This document shows, piece by piece, positions 32,771 to 41,722 of a DNA stretch of 61,977 bases. Each line of letters opens with the position of its first letter. Positions within the stretch are counted from its first letter, which is position 1. The stretch is from assembly GCA_009377375.1 (NCBI GenBank), contig WHUE01000005.1, positions 25,534 through 87,510 of the forward strand, read 5' to 3'. The stretch comes from Alphaproteobacteria bacterium. Lineage in GTDB: Bacteria; Pseudomonadota; Alphaproteobacteria; MPNO01; UBA2964. The notes under the pieces were generated by a model, which saw only the letters and a list, made by a program, of their open reading frames with translations, ran no database searches and had not been told where the DNA came from. A program made the translations under genes and the position numbers.

Positions 32771-34189
32771 TCAGCTTCCCCCGACGGGCGCGTTCCAGTC
32801 AAGCAGCTCCAGAAGCACGCTGACGTCGGCAAGATCGTCCAGCCCCCAGACCGCCTCCATCGCCTTCGCCAGCCGTGCGTCGTCGAGGATTCCGGCGGCG
32901 CAGTCGCGCAGCTTGTCCTCGACCTCCGCGTCGCTCATCGGGTTGTGCGGCCCGCCGCGGTAGTTCTCATCGGCCCATTCGACGATGTGTTTCCCGTCCT
33001 TCGTCCACACCTCGACCCGGCTGCGGATGCGGTCCCAGCCCATGTCCTCGATGGACTGGTCGTATTCCGTTCCGATGCGCTTCTGCATCGCCTGGACCGG
33101 GGCCGACAGCACGAACCCGTCGGTGAACTCACGCTTGCCCGCGCGCCCGGCGATGATGATGGCGGCCAGCAGGAAGGCCATGCAGAACTTGCCTTCGAGC
33201 TCGGTCTTCGCGATGGGGTAGCGGATCGGATTGAGGATGTTGGAGCCGGCGAACAGCGTCACCTTCTCGATATCGTCCGGCGTCAGCGCGTGGTCCTTCA
33301 TCACCTTCAGCATCGCGTCCATGCTGGGATGGGTCAGCACGCCGCACGGGTACGGCTTGATCGAGACGCCGGGCGAGACGATGGTCAGCGGCTTGCCGAA
33401 CCGCCCTGCGACCAGCTCCGGCTCGCCGCCGCGCCCGGCGACAGCGATATAGCCCCACTGGCCGTCGAGCCCGTCCTTGTCGGCGGTGAACCCCTCGCGC
33501 GCCAGCAGCGCCGCGGTGACCCCGTTCTCCGACGAGCGGCCGACATGGAGCGGCTTGGTCATGGTGCCGAAATTCACCCTGATGCCGGCGGCCAGCGAGG
33601 CGGCGATGCCGATGGCGTGCGCCGTCTGCGTCCCGTCGAGCGCGAGCAGGTTCGCCGCCGCCGCCGCCGAGCCGAACGTGCCGATGGTGCCGGAGGTATG
33701 GAACCCCTTCACGTAGTGGTCGGGGCTGATGCATTCGGCGATCTTGCACTCGACCTCGAACCCGGCGTTGAAGGCGGTTAGGAATCGCTTGCCGTCCACC
33801 CCGCCGAGCAGGTCGGAGACCGAGAGGCAGGCCGCCAGCGGCGGAATGGTCGGGTGCGTCAGCAGCCCGTAGAGCCGCCCCGGGTTCTCGGAAAGCTGGG
33901 TGTCGTCCCAGTCCATCGCATGCCCGGCGAGCCCGTGCCACAGCGCCGCTAGATGCGCCGGCACGCGCCGCGAAGCCGCCCCGATCAGCCGGGCGTCGCC
34001 GGTGCCGCCGACCGAGTCGATGTAGCGCGACATGATGCGCAGCGCCTCCTGCTCGGTGCCACCGAGCATGACGGCCAGCCCGTCCATCACGCAGCGCCGC
34101 GCGATGCGCAGCGCCTCCGGCGGCAGGTCGTCGTAGGTCAGCCCCGTGGTGAAGGCCACCGCCTCCGGCGTCAGCTTGATGTCGGTCAT
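32771..34189 (-). CDS. MmgE/PrpD family protein
   Basis: A 472-residue MmgE/PrpD protein (2-methylcitrate dehydratase fold). Landmarks are WHGLAGHAMDWDDTQLSENP (near 88-107), FHTSGTIGTFGSAAAAANLL (near 163) and KPYPCGVLTHPSMDAML (near 280). The family dehydrates hydroxy acids, and members outside the propionate route act on itaconate-like or other catabolic acids. It lies 15 bp after the Pht5-like gene and upstream of the Fe-S protein, so a dehydration step in the same pathway is likely. The substrate cannot be read from sequence. Confidence 0.9.
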   Translation of the reverse strand: MTDIKLTPEAVAFTTGLTYDDLPPEALRIARRCVMDGLAVMLGGTEQEALRIMSRYIDSVGGTGDARLIGAASRRVPAHLAALWHGLAGHAMDWDDTQLSENPGRLYGLLTHPTIPPLAACLSVSDLLGGVDGKRFLTAFNAGFEVECKIAECISPDHYVKGFHTSGTIGTFGSAAAAANLLALDGTQTAHAIGIAASLAAGIRVNFGTMTKPLHVGRSSENGVTAALLAREGFTADKDGLDGQWGYIAVAGRGGEPELVAGRFGKPLTIVSPGVSIKPYPCGVLTHPSMDAMLKVMKDHALTPDDIEKVTLFAGSNILNPIRYPIAKTELEGKFCMAFLLAAIIIAGRAGKREFTDGFVLSAPVQAMQKRIGTEYDQSIEDMGWDRIRSRVEVWTKDGKHIVEWADENYRGGPHNPMSDAEVEDKLRDCAAGILDDARLAKAMEAVWGLDDLADVSVLLELLDWNAPVGGS

Positions 34190-34204
34190 GCGCCCTGTCC
34201 CGTC

Positions 34205-35194
34205 CTAGACCTTGAACGTGCTCTGCACTTCCTTCGGGAACAGGTCCTCGGGCTCCATCCGCCTGTGGAACAACCCCTGCTCGTAGCCGTACTGCAGGAA
34301 CGCATCCAGCGTCGTGCGGTTGGGCTCGATGCCGTAGGGGTAGAAGTCCTCGCCGAAGAGCTGGCGCGCCTTGTCCGCCGCCTCGTAGCACCAGGCGAAG
34401 GGCATGCGGCAGGCGGTGGTCTCGGTCGCGCGGTAGAGCGCGCGGTCCTTGGCCTCGGTGAACGCCTTGACCAGCGACTGGGCGACCCAGGGATAGGCCT
34501 CGAACACCTCGCGCCGGATGGCGTAGAGATGCATGATCGGCCAGATTCCGGTGTCCTTGTAATACTTCTCCTCGACCTTGCGGTAATCCTTGTAGAGCCG
34601 CTGGATGCGGGGATCGCCGGCTTCGAACAGCGGCGGCGGATGGGCCGACAGCATGGCGTCGATCTCGCCCGACAGCAGCATCTCCTGCAGCGACTTGTCC
34701 GGCACCGGGGTCAGCTTCACCCCCTTGGGCAGCTTCAGCTTCACCTTCTCCTTGCGGCCCGCCGTGCCGACGCCGGCCTGCACCCAGTGGATGTCCTTCA
34801 GCGGGATGCCGACGTCGTGCACGAGCCAGCCGCGCGAATAGACCGCCGCGGACTGGCCCCATTCGGGGATGCCGACCTTCTTGCCGGCCAACTCCTCGGC
34901 CTTTTTGATCTTGCTGCCGCGCTTGAGGTAGACGGAGGACTGGCGGAACACCCGCGAGGGGAAGATCGGGATGCCGACGAAGCGGTTGTCGCCCTGGCTG
35001 ATCATCGAGGTGTATTTGCCCGACGAGATTTCCGAGACGTCGAACTCCCGGAAATTGATGAAGCGGTGGAACATCTCCTCGATCTGAAGGTTGAGGTAGT
35101 TGAGCTCGATGCCCTCCGCGTCGATGTCGCCTTCGGTGAAATCCCGCACATGCTCGTAGGGGCTCGATGCGAGCGTCAGCTCCAACTTGGCCAT
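34205..35194 (-). CDS. Pht5-like / NMT1-type protein ('4,5-dihydroxyphthalate decarboxylase' family)
   Basis: A 329-residue periplasmic-binding-fold protein of the family often labelled 4,5-dihydroxyphthalate decarboxylase or NMT1-like. MAKLELTLASSPYEHVRDF begins the protein at 35194, with GIPIFPSRVFRQSSVYL near 70, KKVGIPEWGQSAAVYSRGWL near 100 and a LSGEIDAMLSAHPP segment. There is no signal peptide, which favours a cytoplasmic enzyme over a transport receptor. Whether it decarboxylates or binds a substrate is undecided. It is second in the diiron-Pht5-PrpD-FeS run, after a strong hairpin. Confidence 0.8.
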   Translation of the reverse strand: MAKLELTLASSPYEHVRDFTEGDIDAEGIELNYLNLQIEEMFHRFINFREFDVSEISSGKYTSMISQGDNRFVGIPIFPSRVFRQSSVYLKRGSKIKKAEELAGKKVGIPEWGQSAAVYSRGWLVHDVGIPLKDIHWVQAGVGTAGRKEKVKLKLPKGVKLTPVPDKSLQEMLLSGEIDAMLSAHPPPLFEAGDPRIQRLYKDYRKVEEKYYKDTGIWPIMHLYAIRREVFEAYPWVAQSLVKAFTEAKDRALYRATETTACRMPFAWCYEAADKARQLFGEDFYPYGIEPNRTTLDAFLQYGYEQGLFHRRMEPEDLFPKEVQSTFKV

Positions 35195-35249
35195 AGCCTG
35201 TCCTCTCCCTGAAATTGCGTTTCGCCGTCCGGCAGCTGACGCTGAGAAA

Positions 35250-35286
35250 GCACGGGCTCCGGCAGGCGTCAAGCCGGAGCCCGTGC
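35250..35286 (-). terminator. Strong hairpin between the diiron-fold gene and the Pht5-like gene
   Basis: A perfect 14-bp stem (35273-35286 with 35250-35263) and a 9-nt loop are followed on the minus strand by TTTCTCAG. It sits 26 bp after the diiron-fold gene. It may be a weak terminator or attenuator, so the upstream gene could be expressed more than the three genes after it, or separately. Confidence 0.68.
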
Positions 35287-35311
35287 AGGCGCGGACGCGT
35301 CGGCAGCGCCG

Positions 35312-36031
35312 TCAGTTCATCCTGTCCGCGGCGTCGCCGATGCCGTTGAGGTAATGCTCCCAGACCACGAGGTTGTTGCGGCACGCCTCGATTACCGCGT
35401 CTTCCATCTTCAGCTCCTCGGCGAACTTCGCGACGGTCTTCCAGCCGAGGTCGGAATGCTCCAGGTCCGCCTCCCCGTGCGCCTCGAAGAAGGTGAGCTC
35501 ATCATCGGCGAGGTCCGGAAACACCGCCTTCCAGCGCTCGCGCTCCATGCCGAACCACCCCTTCTCCTTCACGAGGTCCTCGCCGTAGCCGGGGATGTTC
35601 GGGCGCTCGGCGCATGTGTTGGCGATCAGCCCCTCCAGCCAGTGCGAGTTGCTCATCAGGCCGCTCCAGGCGTGCCAGGCCATGCGCGTCGTGGGCAGCA
35701 GCGGGGCCTCATGGATTTCCTCGCGGTCCATGCCGATGCAGACGCCAAGGTCCTCCAGCACCTGCCAGTGGGCCTTGCCGCCGAAATACTCATCGTCCGA
35801 AATGATTTCCTGCGAGCAGGCATGGATGATGTCCAGCTTGATGTCCCAGTGCGGACAGTTGGTCGCCACGCGCAGCTTCAGTACCGAGTTCCGGTGCCGC
35901 GAGTTCTGCCGATGCTGGGTGACGAACATCCGGGCGCGCGCCGGGGTCAGTTCTTCCTTGAAGAAGCGCGTGCGCTTCGCGAAGTCGTCGACCACCTCAT
36001 CCAACCCTGCGATTACGCTCTCTGCACTCAC
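35312..36031 (-). CDS. Heme-oxygenase-fold iron protein (PqqC/TenA/HDO-like)
   Basis: A 239-residue all-helical protein. Candidate metal ligands follow the heme-oxygenase-like diiron oxidase (HDO) layout: a Glu/His segment around NSHWLEGLIANTCAERPN (near 128-145) and the diagnostic FFEAHGEADLEHSD with His185, Asp189 and His192. The family includes UndA, CADD and SznF-type oxidases and also non-metal TenA/PqqC proteins; the ligand set here favours a diiron oxidase. It is first in the run with the Pht5-like, MmgE/PrpD and Fe-S genes, though a hairpin follows it. The substrate is unknown. Confidence 0.77.
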   Translation of the reverse strand: MSAESVIAGLDEVVDDFAKRTRFFKEELTPARARMFVTQHRQNSRHRNSVLKLRVATNCPHWDIKLDIIHACSQEIISDDEYFGGKAHWQVLEDLGVCIGMDREEIHEAPLLPTTRMAWHAWSGLMSNSHWLEGLIANTCAERPNIPGYGEDLVKEKGWFGMERERWKAVFPDLADDELTFFEAHGEADLEHSDLGWKTVAKFAEELKMEDAVIEACRNNLVVWEHYLNGIGDAADRMN

Positions 36032-36287
36032 CTTAAACTCCTCCTCATCTGGTCTATGGCATGCCGGGGAGCCGGCCTGATGGGCGCTACTACAGCCATC
36101 GCTCGCCGCCCGACGTCAACGCCCATCGCGAACCCGCCTCGGAACGGTGATACGGGGCCGTATGTATTGGTGCTGAATCTGGGGCCGCGCCGACACGAGT
36201 ACTGAATAAACACTTGTCGCGGCGCGTTTCAGGCCGCTGACGATTTGTGCCGCGCGAAGTATGTCGACGTAGTCGGAGCCGGCAATG

Positions 36288-36309
36288 AAACCGAACAACG
36301 GTTCGGTTT
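36288..36309 (-). terminator. Terminator-like hairpin at the end of the AsmA gene
   Basis: AAACCGAAC and GTTCGGTTT form a perfect 9-bp stem with a 4-nt loop. On the minus strand it overlaps the AsmA stop codon (36310-36308) and ends in TTTCATT, giving a weak U tract. The rest of the 276 bp up to the diiron-fold gene shows no other feature I can support. Confidence 0.55.
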
Positions 36310-38335
36310 ATCGCCCTCCGCCTCCCTTCCTTTCCGTCTTCTCGCGCGCGTTGTGCACGAGCGCGGCGCAGTTGCTGTCCTCGCCCAGGCCGAGCTGGAT
36401 GAACGGCAGCAGGGCGCCCAGCGGCGTAAGCAGCGCGCCCAGCGCGGCCGCGGCTCCGGCCCGCGCGCCCAGCGCCGCCTCGTTTGGACCGACCTCCGGA
36501 TTGGCGAAGGTGCCGCCGACCTCGATGGGGGTGCGGGCGCCGATGCTTGCCTCCTTGGGATGCGCAAGGACGGTGAGGTCGAGTTGCTCGGTGCCCAGGT
36601 TGACGGTGCCTTCGCCGTCGACGCGCACCTCCTCCGTATCGAATACGAGGGCGCGGCTGCGCATCACCCCCCGTTCCACCTTGAAGTCGCCCACCAGACA
36701 TCGTACGCGCATCGCGTCGTCCTCGAACAGCAGCCCCTCCAGCGATTTCGGCACGTCCAGGCTGGCGAGCGACAGCAGCAGCTTGCTGAAGCGGCCCTCG
36801 TTCATCAGGATGGCGATATCGCCGTCGGCGGTCGCCAGCATCTCGCGCGTGGACGCGCCACGGCCCTTCAGCTTCGCGCGCCCGGCGAATTCGCCCGCCA
36901 CCCTGTCCGCGAAATCGGTCCCCTTCATCAGCGAGGCGAGCTTGACGTGCAGTATCTCCAGATCGGCCTGGACCCGGGGCACGTCCCTGCTGCCGTCGAG
37001 CACGATCTGCGAGCGGACGTTGCCGGCGGCGATGCCGAAATTCAGCGGCTGGAAACGCAGCAGCCCGTCCTTCACCGTCAGATGCGCCGTCAGCCTGTCG
37101 ATCGGCAGGTTCGGCGCCAGAACGCGCGTGGCGCGGAACTTCACGTCGAGATCGGCGGCGCGAAGCCTGCCGATATCGAACGGCGTGTCCGGCAGCACGC
37201 GCTCGGTCTCCGGGGGCGTTTCCCCGTTCTTCGGCGGCGGCTGTGCGCGGCGGGCCTTCCTTTCGGTCTTCTCCGAAAGCTCGGTCTTCTCCGTCTCCGC
37301 CGGCGCCGCACCCACGAACCCGCCGAGGTCCTCGAAATCCAGCAGGCTGGAGGTGAGGTCTGCGGTAATCGTCGGACGGTCATCGCCCGGTGCGTATTTC
37401 AGGACGCCCTTGAGATCGCTGTCGCCGACCTTGCCGGCAAAATCGCGGAATTCCCATGCCTCTCCGCGGCGAAGCAGATTGCCGGAAATGCTGTATGGCG
37501 GCAGGTCGGGAACCGGCAGGCCGATGATGGGAAAAAGCTCCGCCGGGTTGGCCCCTTCGAGGCGCAGCTTCACGTCCACACCCTGCATGTCGAGCGGCCG
37601 GTCGATGCTGCCGGACAGCTTGGCAGCGGTCTTGCCGATGCGGATATCGACGTCAAGCGGATAGGGGTTGTCCTCGTCGCGCAGCGCGATGATGGAGCCG
37701 GCGTCGATCGACAGACGGAACGGCGCCTTCTCGAACTCGCCCTTGCCGCTGAACTTCACCCGGTCGTCCTGCTCCGTGGCGCCTCGTGCAGTGGAGACGT
37801 CCATTTCCAGATCGATGCCGCGGGCGGGTTCGCGGTAGACCAGCCGGCTGTCGACGATCCGCAGCCGGCCGATTTCCGGAAACGAGGCGCGCTCCTTCGG
37901 CACGACGGTGCGGTTGACCGCGCCGGCCGCCGGATTGTCGCCGAAATTCCAGTTCGCCTTCTCGCCGGCCTTGTCCTTCTCCAGCAGCAGGCGGGCGTTC
38001 TCAATCTCGAGCTGCGGCAGCTTCACCGTTCCGCCAAGCAGCGCGCACAGGTCGACGGAGACCACCAGACGCTCGATCTCCGCCATCTCCGGGGCGCTGC
38101 CCCATTCGGCGTTGCCGACCGTGATCTTCTCGGCGGTGATGCGGGGCGCCCATGACAGATCCACGTCGAGATTGCCTCCGATTTCGATATCCTGTTCCGA
38201 CGCCGCCGACGCGCGGTCGTTGATGACGCCGCGCAGCATGTTCCAGTTGAAGACCAGGGCGAAGAAGGCAACCAGCGCAACTGTAAGCCCAGCGAGAGCG
38301 ATCCCCGCCCACTTGAAAAAACGGCCCATTTCCAT
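36308..38335 (-). CDS. AsmA family protein
   Basis: A 675-residue AsmA-type inner-membrane-anchored protein. One N-terminal transmembrane helix (FFKWAGIALAGLTVALVAFF) is followed by the family motif region with NWNMLRGVINDRASAASEQD and ALVFDTEEVRVDGEGTVNLG in the C-terminal half. It probably functions in the envelope, in lipid transport or outer-membrane homeostasis. The centre (about 345-375) is a charged low-complexity linker (Glu/Lys/Pro-rich). The start is uncertain: ATG 38335 and the next ATG at 38329 are equally placed before the helix, and an upstream ATG at 38395 would add a His-rich tail. Confidence 0.82.
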   Translation of the reverse strand: MEMGRFFKWAGIALAGLTVALVAFFALVFNWNMLRGVINDRASAASEQDIEIGGNLDVDLSWAPRITAEKITVGNAEWGSAPEMAEIERLVVSVDLCALLGGTVKLPQLEIENARLLLEKDKAGEKANWNFGDNPAAGAVNRTVVPKERASFPEIGRLRIVDSRLVYREPARGIDLEMDVSTARGATEQDDRVKFSGKGEFEKAPFRLSIDAGSIIALRDEDNPYPLDVDIRIGKTAAKLSGSIDRPLDMQGVDVKLRLEGANPAELFPIIGLPVPDLPPYSISGNLLRRGEAWEFRDFAGKVGDSDLKGVLKYAPGDDRPTITADLTSSLLDFEDLGGFVGAAPAETEKTELSEKTERKARRAQPPPKNGETPPETERVLPDTPFDIGRLRAADLDVKFRATRVLAPNLPIDRLTAHLTVKDGLLRFQPLNFGIAAGNVRSQIVLDGSRDVPRVQADLEILHVKLASLMKGTDFADRVAGEFAGRAKLKGRGASTREMLATADGDIAILMNEGRFSKLLLSLASLDVPKSLEGLLFEDDAMRVRCLVGDFKVERGVMRSRALVFDTEEVRVDGEGTVNLGTEQLDLTVLAHPKEASIGARTPIEVGGTFANPEVGPNEAALGARAGAAAALGALLTPLGALLPFIQLGLGEDSNCAALVHNAREKTERKGGGGR

Positions 38336-38485
38336 GCCATGAAAAACCTGTCGCGATCTGGAGATGGGACGATGATTGTGGCCATGCGGTGACATGACGA
38401 CGGCCGGTTTAGCCCGCTTCGCGCGGCTTCACGGAACGATCAGGAGGGTGATAAACTGACCATGACAACCGCAAGGGGATTCGCG

Positions 38486-39448
38486 ATGACCCGCTTCAAG
38501 AATTACGTGCCTCAGGGCGTCATTCCGGCAACGCTGCTCGCGTTCGACAACGAGCTCGCCATCGACGAAGAGGCGACGCGCGCCCATCTCGCCCATGTCG
38601 CCGCGGTGGACGGTATTTCGGCGATGACGGTCAACGGCCATGCCTCCGAGATCCACGCCTGCGGCGTCGACGAGCAGCGCCGCATCCTCGAGCTGTCGGT
38701 GGACGAGGTCGGTGGCCGGCTGCCTCTGATCTCCGGCATCTGGGCGGACGGCAGCCATGAGGCGGCCATGATCGCCCGCATGTCCGAGGCGGCGGGCGCG
38801 TCGGCGCTGCTGGTCTTCCCGCCGCAGCCGATCATGATGATGCAGGGGCAGATGAAGCCGGAGATGGCGCTGGTGCATTTCTCCACCATCGCCGACGCCA
38901 CCGACCTGCCGCTGATCGCCTTCCAGTATCCGGAGAGCTATGCCTACCCGGTCGAGACGCTGGTGCGCATGGCGGAGGAGATTCCCTCCTTCGTCGCGAT
39001 CAAGGACTGGAACGCGGGGGCCGTCCACGAGACCCATATCCGCACGCTCCAGGCTCTTTCCCGCCCGATCAACGTGCTCAGCACCAACAGCGCGTGGCTG
39101 ATGGCCTCGCTGACGATGGGCCCCGCCGGGCTGCTGTCCGGGTCGGGCAGCGTCATCGCCGATCTCCAGGTCGCGCTGTGGCAGGCCATCCAGGCCGGCG
39201 ACCTGAAGCGCGCGCAGGCGATCAACGACCGCATCAACCCGACCGCGCGCTGCTTCTATGCCGCCCCGTCGACCGACATGCACAACCGGATGAAGGAAGC
39301 GCTGGTCATGCTCGGCCGGATGCCCAGGGCCGTCGTCCGCCCGCCGCTGACGAAGCTCGGCGCGGCCGAGATCGAGACGGTACGCCAGGCGATCGAGGCC
39401 GCCGGGCTTACATACGAAGGCGCGGACATGTTGCGCGTGGCGGCCTGA
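38486..39448 (+). CDS. Dihydrodipicolinate synthase / N-acetylneuraminate lyase family protein
   Basis: A 320-residue TIM-barrel Schiff-base aldolase. The catalytic Lys is in FVAIKDWNAGA (Lys173) and the assisting Tyr in FQYPES (Tyr148). The substrate-carboxylate segment GIWADGS and the N-terminal VNGHASEIHA replace the GTTGE of true DapA, so it is probably not lysine-biosynthetic DHDPS. Start 38486 has AAGGGG seven bases upstream; an ATG at 38462 would add eight residues. A Bug-type receptor gene follows 100 bp later, which suggests uptake and cleavage of an organic acid. Confidence 0.87.
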   Translation: MTRFKNYVPQGVIPATLLAFDNELAIDEEATRAHLAHVAAVDGISAMTVNGHASEIHACGVDEQRRILELSVDEVGGRLPLISGIWADGSHEAAMIARMSEAAGASALLVFPPQPIMMMQGQMKPEMALVHFSTIADATDLPLIAFQYPESYAYPVETLVRMAEEIPSFVAIKDWNAGAVHETHIRTLQALSRPINVLSTNSAWLMASLTMGPAGLLSGSGSVIADLQVALWQAIQAGDLKRAQAINDRINPTARCFYAAPSTDMHNRMKEALVMLGRMPRAVVRPPLTKLGAAEIETVRQAIEAAGLTYEGADMLRVAA

Positions 39449-39547
39449 CCGCTTCGGTACGGCTCGCTGAAACGGCAGTAACGTCCGCTTCGCCGCATCC
39501 CTGCGCGGGATGCCAATAAAAATTCCGATTCACAGAGGGAGGATCCG

Positions 39548-40582
39548 ATGCATCGTTACATCCCTGCCGCGTCGCTTGCGCTGGCGGCGGCGCTGTTCGC
39601 AACGACGGCGGCCGTGGCCCAGTCGAAACCGCCGGACGAATTCTACAAGGGCAACACCGTCACCGTGGTCGTCAGCTCCGGCTCGGGCGGCGAGAACGCG
39701 CTTTACGGCAAGACCATCGGCGGCTTCATCGGCCGCCACATTCCCGGCAAGCCCACCGTCATCATGCAGTACATGCCGGGCGGCGGCGGCATCAAGGGCG
39801 CCAACTACTGCTATAACGTCGCCCCCAAGGACGGCACCATCCTGTGTCACCTGCAGTACTCGCTGGCGCAGACCCAGCTTCTCGGCATGCCGGGGGTGAA
39901 GTTCGACGTCACGAAGTTCGACTATCTCGGCCGTTCGACCAGCTCGAACAGCGGCATCTATGTCTGGCATTCGACGCCGCCGAAGACGCTGGCGGACGTG
40001 AAGAAGCACGAGATCATTATCGGCGCTTCCGGCCGCGGCTCCGAAACCTTCACCGATCCCACGCTCATCAATGCGGTGCTCGGCACAAAGTTCAAGGTGA
40101 TCCTGGGCTACAAGGGCGGCGGCGACATGGACCTGGCGCTGGAGCGCGGCGAGGTCAACGGCGATGCCGGCCCCGCGATTTCCGTCTTCAACCGGCACCG
40201 GCACTGGGTGGACAACAACAAGATCCGCTTCCTGGTGCAGTCGGGCGAGAAGCGCCACCCGCTGCTGCCCGACGTGCCGCTGCTGACGGAGCTCGCCGAG
40301 ACGCCGGACCAGAAGGCGATCTTCGCGTTCCTGTCGTCGCGGGCAGCCATCGGGCGCACGCTCGTGGCGTCTCCCGGCGTGCCGGCCGACAGGCTGGCCG
40401 CCTTGCGCAAGGCCTACCGGGACACGGTCCACGATCCCGCCTATGTAAAGGAAGCGAAGCGGCGCGGCCTCGACGTCATCCCCGCCTCGCACGAAGAGGT
40501 GGAAACGCTGGTCAGGGAGGTTCTGGCGACGCCGCCGGAGACCGTGCGGAAGGTCAAGACGGCGCTCGGCATCAAGGGCTGA
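39548..40582 (+). CDS. Orphan Bug/TctC-family periplasmic solute receptor
   Basis: A 344-residue receptor with a Sec signal peptide (MHRYIPAASLALAAALFATT, cleavage near VAQ). VSSGSGGENALYGKTIGGFI and QYMPGGGGIKGANYCY are the Bug-family ligand-loop segments; the expected central WHSTPP block and the terminal KVKTALG are in order. No TctA or TctB lies next to it; the nearest is the tct run at 17-19 kb, so it may share a distant permease. A strong terminator follows 35 bp later. Confidence 0.88.
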   Translation: MHRYIPAASLALAAALFATTAAVAQSKPPDEFYKGNTVTVVVSSGSGGENALYGKTIGGFIGRHIPGKPTVIMQYMPGGGGIKGANYCYNVAPKDGTILCHLQYSLAQTQLLGMPGVKFDVTKFDYLGRSTSSNSGIYVWHSTPPKTLADVKKHEIIIGASGRGSETFTDPTLINAVLGTKFKVILGYKGGGDMDLALERGEVNGDAGPAISVFNRHRHWVDNNKIRFLVQSGEKRHPLLPDVPLLTELAETPDQKAIFAFLSSRAAIGRTLVASPGVPADRLAALRKAYRDTVHDPAYVKEAKRRGLDVIPASHEEVETLVREVLATPPETVRKVKTALGIKG

Positions 40583-40617
40583 GTCCCACCGGCGTCCGGA
40601 GCGGCGGAAATTCGAAA

Positions 40618-40657
40618 CGGCGGCCGCCGGAAACACCGGCGGCCGCCGTCGTTTTTT
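40618..40657 (+). terminator. Intrinsic terminator after the orphan Bug receptor
   Basis: A perfect 13-bp stem (40618-40630 with 40636-40648), a 5-nt AAACA loop and TCGTTTTTTGG. It is 36 bp after the receptor stop. Confidence 0.9.
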
Positions 40658-40683
40658 GGCAATCCCTGCCCTTCCCCGACTCA

Positions 40684-40729
40684 CTTTATGGAGATGCGGT
40701 GTGAGCCTTTATGGAAATACGCGCTGAGC
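40684..40729 (+). repeat. Two imperfect 23-nt tandem repeats
   Basis: CTTTATGGAGATGCGGTGTG and the following AGC, at 40684-40706, are repeated directly at 40707-40729 with 18 of 23 positions identical. The head CTTTATGGA and tail GAGC are unchanged. The tandem lies between a terminator and the matrixin-like gene. It may be a duplicated protein-binding site, or a decayed tandem duplication. Confidence 0.6.
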
Positions 40730-40912
40730 TGTGGCAGTATGGTGACATAGTGGGGACGGACCGGGTGTCGGGAGCCGCTTCCGGTGAACGGGGCAGTGAA
40801 ACGGCCGGTTACAGCCTTAACCATTTGGTAGGACCGTCACAGGAAAATCGGTCCGAGGATAAAGCGAGGGGTGCCCGGCAGGTGCCGCCCGCCGGTCACG
40901 ACGGAGTAGCCA

Positions 40913-41668
40913 GTGCAGTCAGTGGTAGTGCGCGCTTGCGCATGCGTAGTCAGCATATGCCTCATCTGTACGGGGTACGGTTTCAGCGCCGCTGCGGGCG
41001 ACAATCTGGCCGCCACCGGTTTCCGTCTTCTTTCCCTCAACGACAAGAGCACAAAATGGGGTGAACCCGCCGCCGGCAAAGGGGCGGTCATTCGCTATGC
41101 CTTCATCGCCGCCTCGCTGGACCGCCCCGGTTCCCGTAACTGCAGGACGATGGAGCCGTTGCGCGCATCGCCCCGTCCGGACGGCCCGACGGCGGACGGC
41201 TTCCAGCACGAGATTCGCCGCGCCATGGAGTCGTGGGAGCGCGTGGCCGATGTCCGGTTCGTTCCCGCACGCGGCGGAGAGCCGGCGGACCTGGTCATCG
41301 GATTCCAGCGAAAGCCGCGCGGCATCGCCTATGCGGATGTCCAGTCGGTTCCTCTGAGCCTCGGTGCCATCGCCACAACCAGCCATGCGGCCATTTGCCT
41401 GAACCCGAACCTTCCCTGGGAGTCGAACTTCGACGGCAACCCCGCGACGCCCGATGTCCGCTACGTTGCGGCGCATGAGATCGGCCATGTCCTCGGCCTC
41501 GACCATTCGCGCCGCCGCGGCGAGGCCACCCTCATGGATTTCAGGAATTCGGAAACCATCCGCGTGCCGCAGCCGGGCGACGCGGCCGGCGCGGTCCTCC
41601 TCTACGGCGAGCCGCTGCTTAAGGACACCCGCGCCAGCGCCGCGCATATATCGAAGCTATCGGAATAG
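40913..41668 (+). CDS. Matrixin-like secreted zinc metalloprotease
   Basis: A 251-residue protein with an N-terminal hydrophobic segment (VVVRACACVVSICLICTG) likely to act as a signal peptide. The zinc motif HEIGHVLGLDHS (His188, Glu189, His192, His198) is complete, and ATLMDFRNS provides the Met-turn, placing it in the metzincin/matrixin clan. A full-length matrix metalloprotease propeptide or hemopexin domain is absent, as usual in bacteria. GTG start at 40913 is the most natural; nearby GTGs could also serve. Target unknown; it would act in the periplasm or outside the cell. Confidence 0.82.
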   Translation: MQSVVVRACACVVSICLICTGYGFSAAAGDNLAATGFRLLSLNDKSTKWGEPAAGKGAVIRYAFIAASLDRPGSRNCRTMEPLRASPRPDGPTADGFQHEIRRAMESWERVADVRFVPARGGEPADLVIGFQRKPRGIAYADVQSVPLSLGAIATTSHAAICLNPNLPWESNFDGNPATPDVRYVAAHEIGHVLGLDHSRRRGEATLMDFRNSETIRVPQPGDAAGAVLLYGEPLLKDTRASAAHISKLSE

Positions 41669-41722
41669 CTGAACGGCGGGACCGGATGGCCCCGCCGCCG
41701 CGTCGTCCGAACGCCGTGTGCG

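Larger units (their letters stand above)
40583..40912. other. 330-bp intergenic region: terminator, tandem repeat, then no clear signal
   Basis: It holds the terminator at 40618-40657 and the tandem repeat at 40684-40729. The next 180 bp up to the matrixin start (40913) include an AAAGCGAGGGGTGCC and AGGTGCC stretch but no promoter I would defend. No gene is convincing here on either strand. Confidence 0.5.

Noticed and set aside
34205-35194. Calling this a proven 4,5-dihydroxyphthalate decarboxylase
   Set aside because: The label comes from a family mix that includes binding proteins; no signal peptide is present, but no catalytic residues can be confirmed and there are no phthalate genes beside it.
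36245-38155. A 636-codon plus-strand frame opposite AsmA
   Set aside because: Low-complexity composition and no motifs; the minus-strand AsmA protein has a membrane anchor and conserved blocks.
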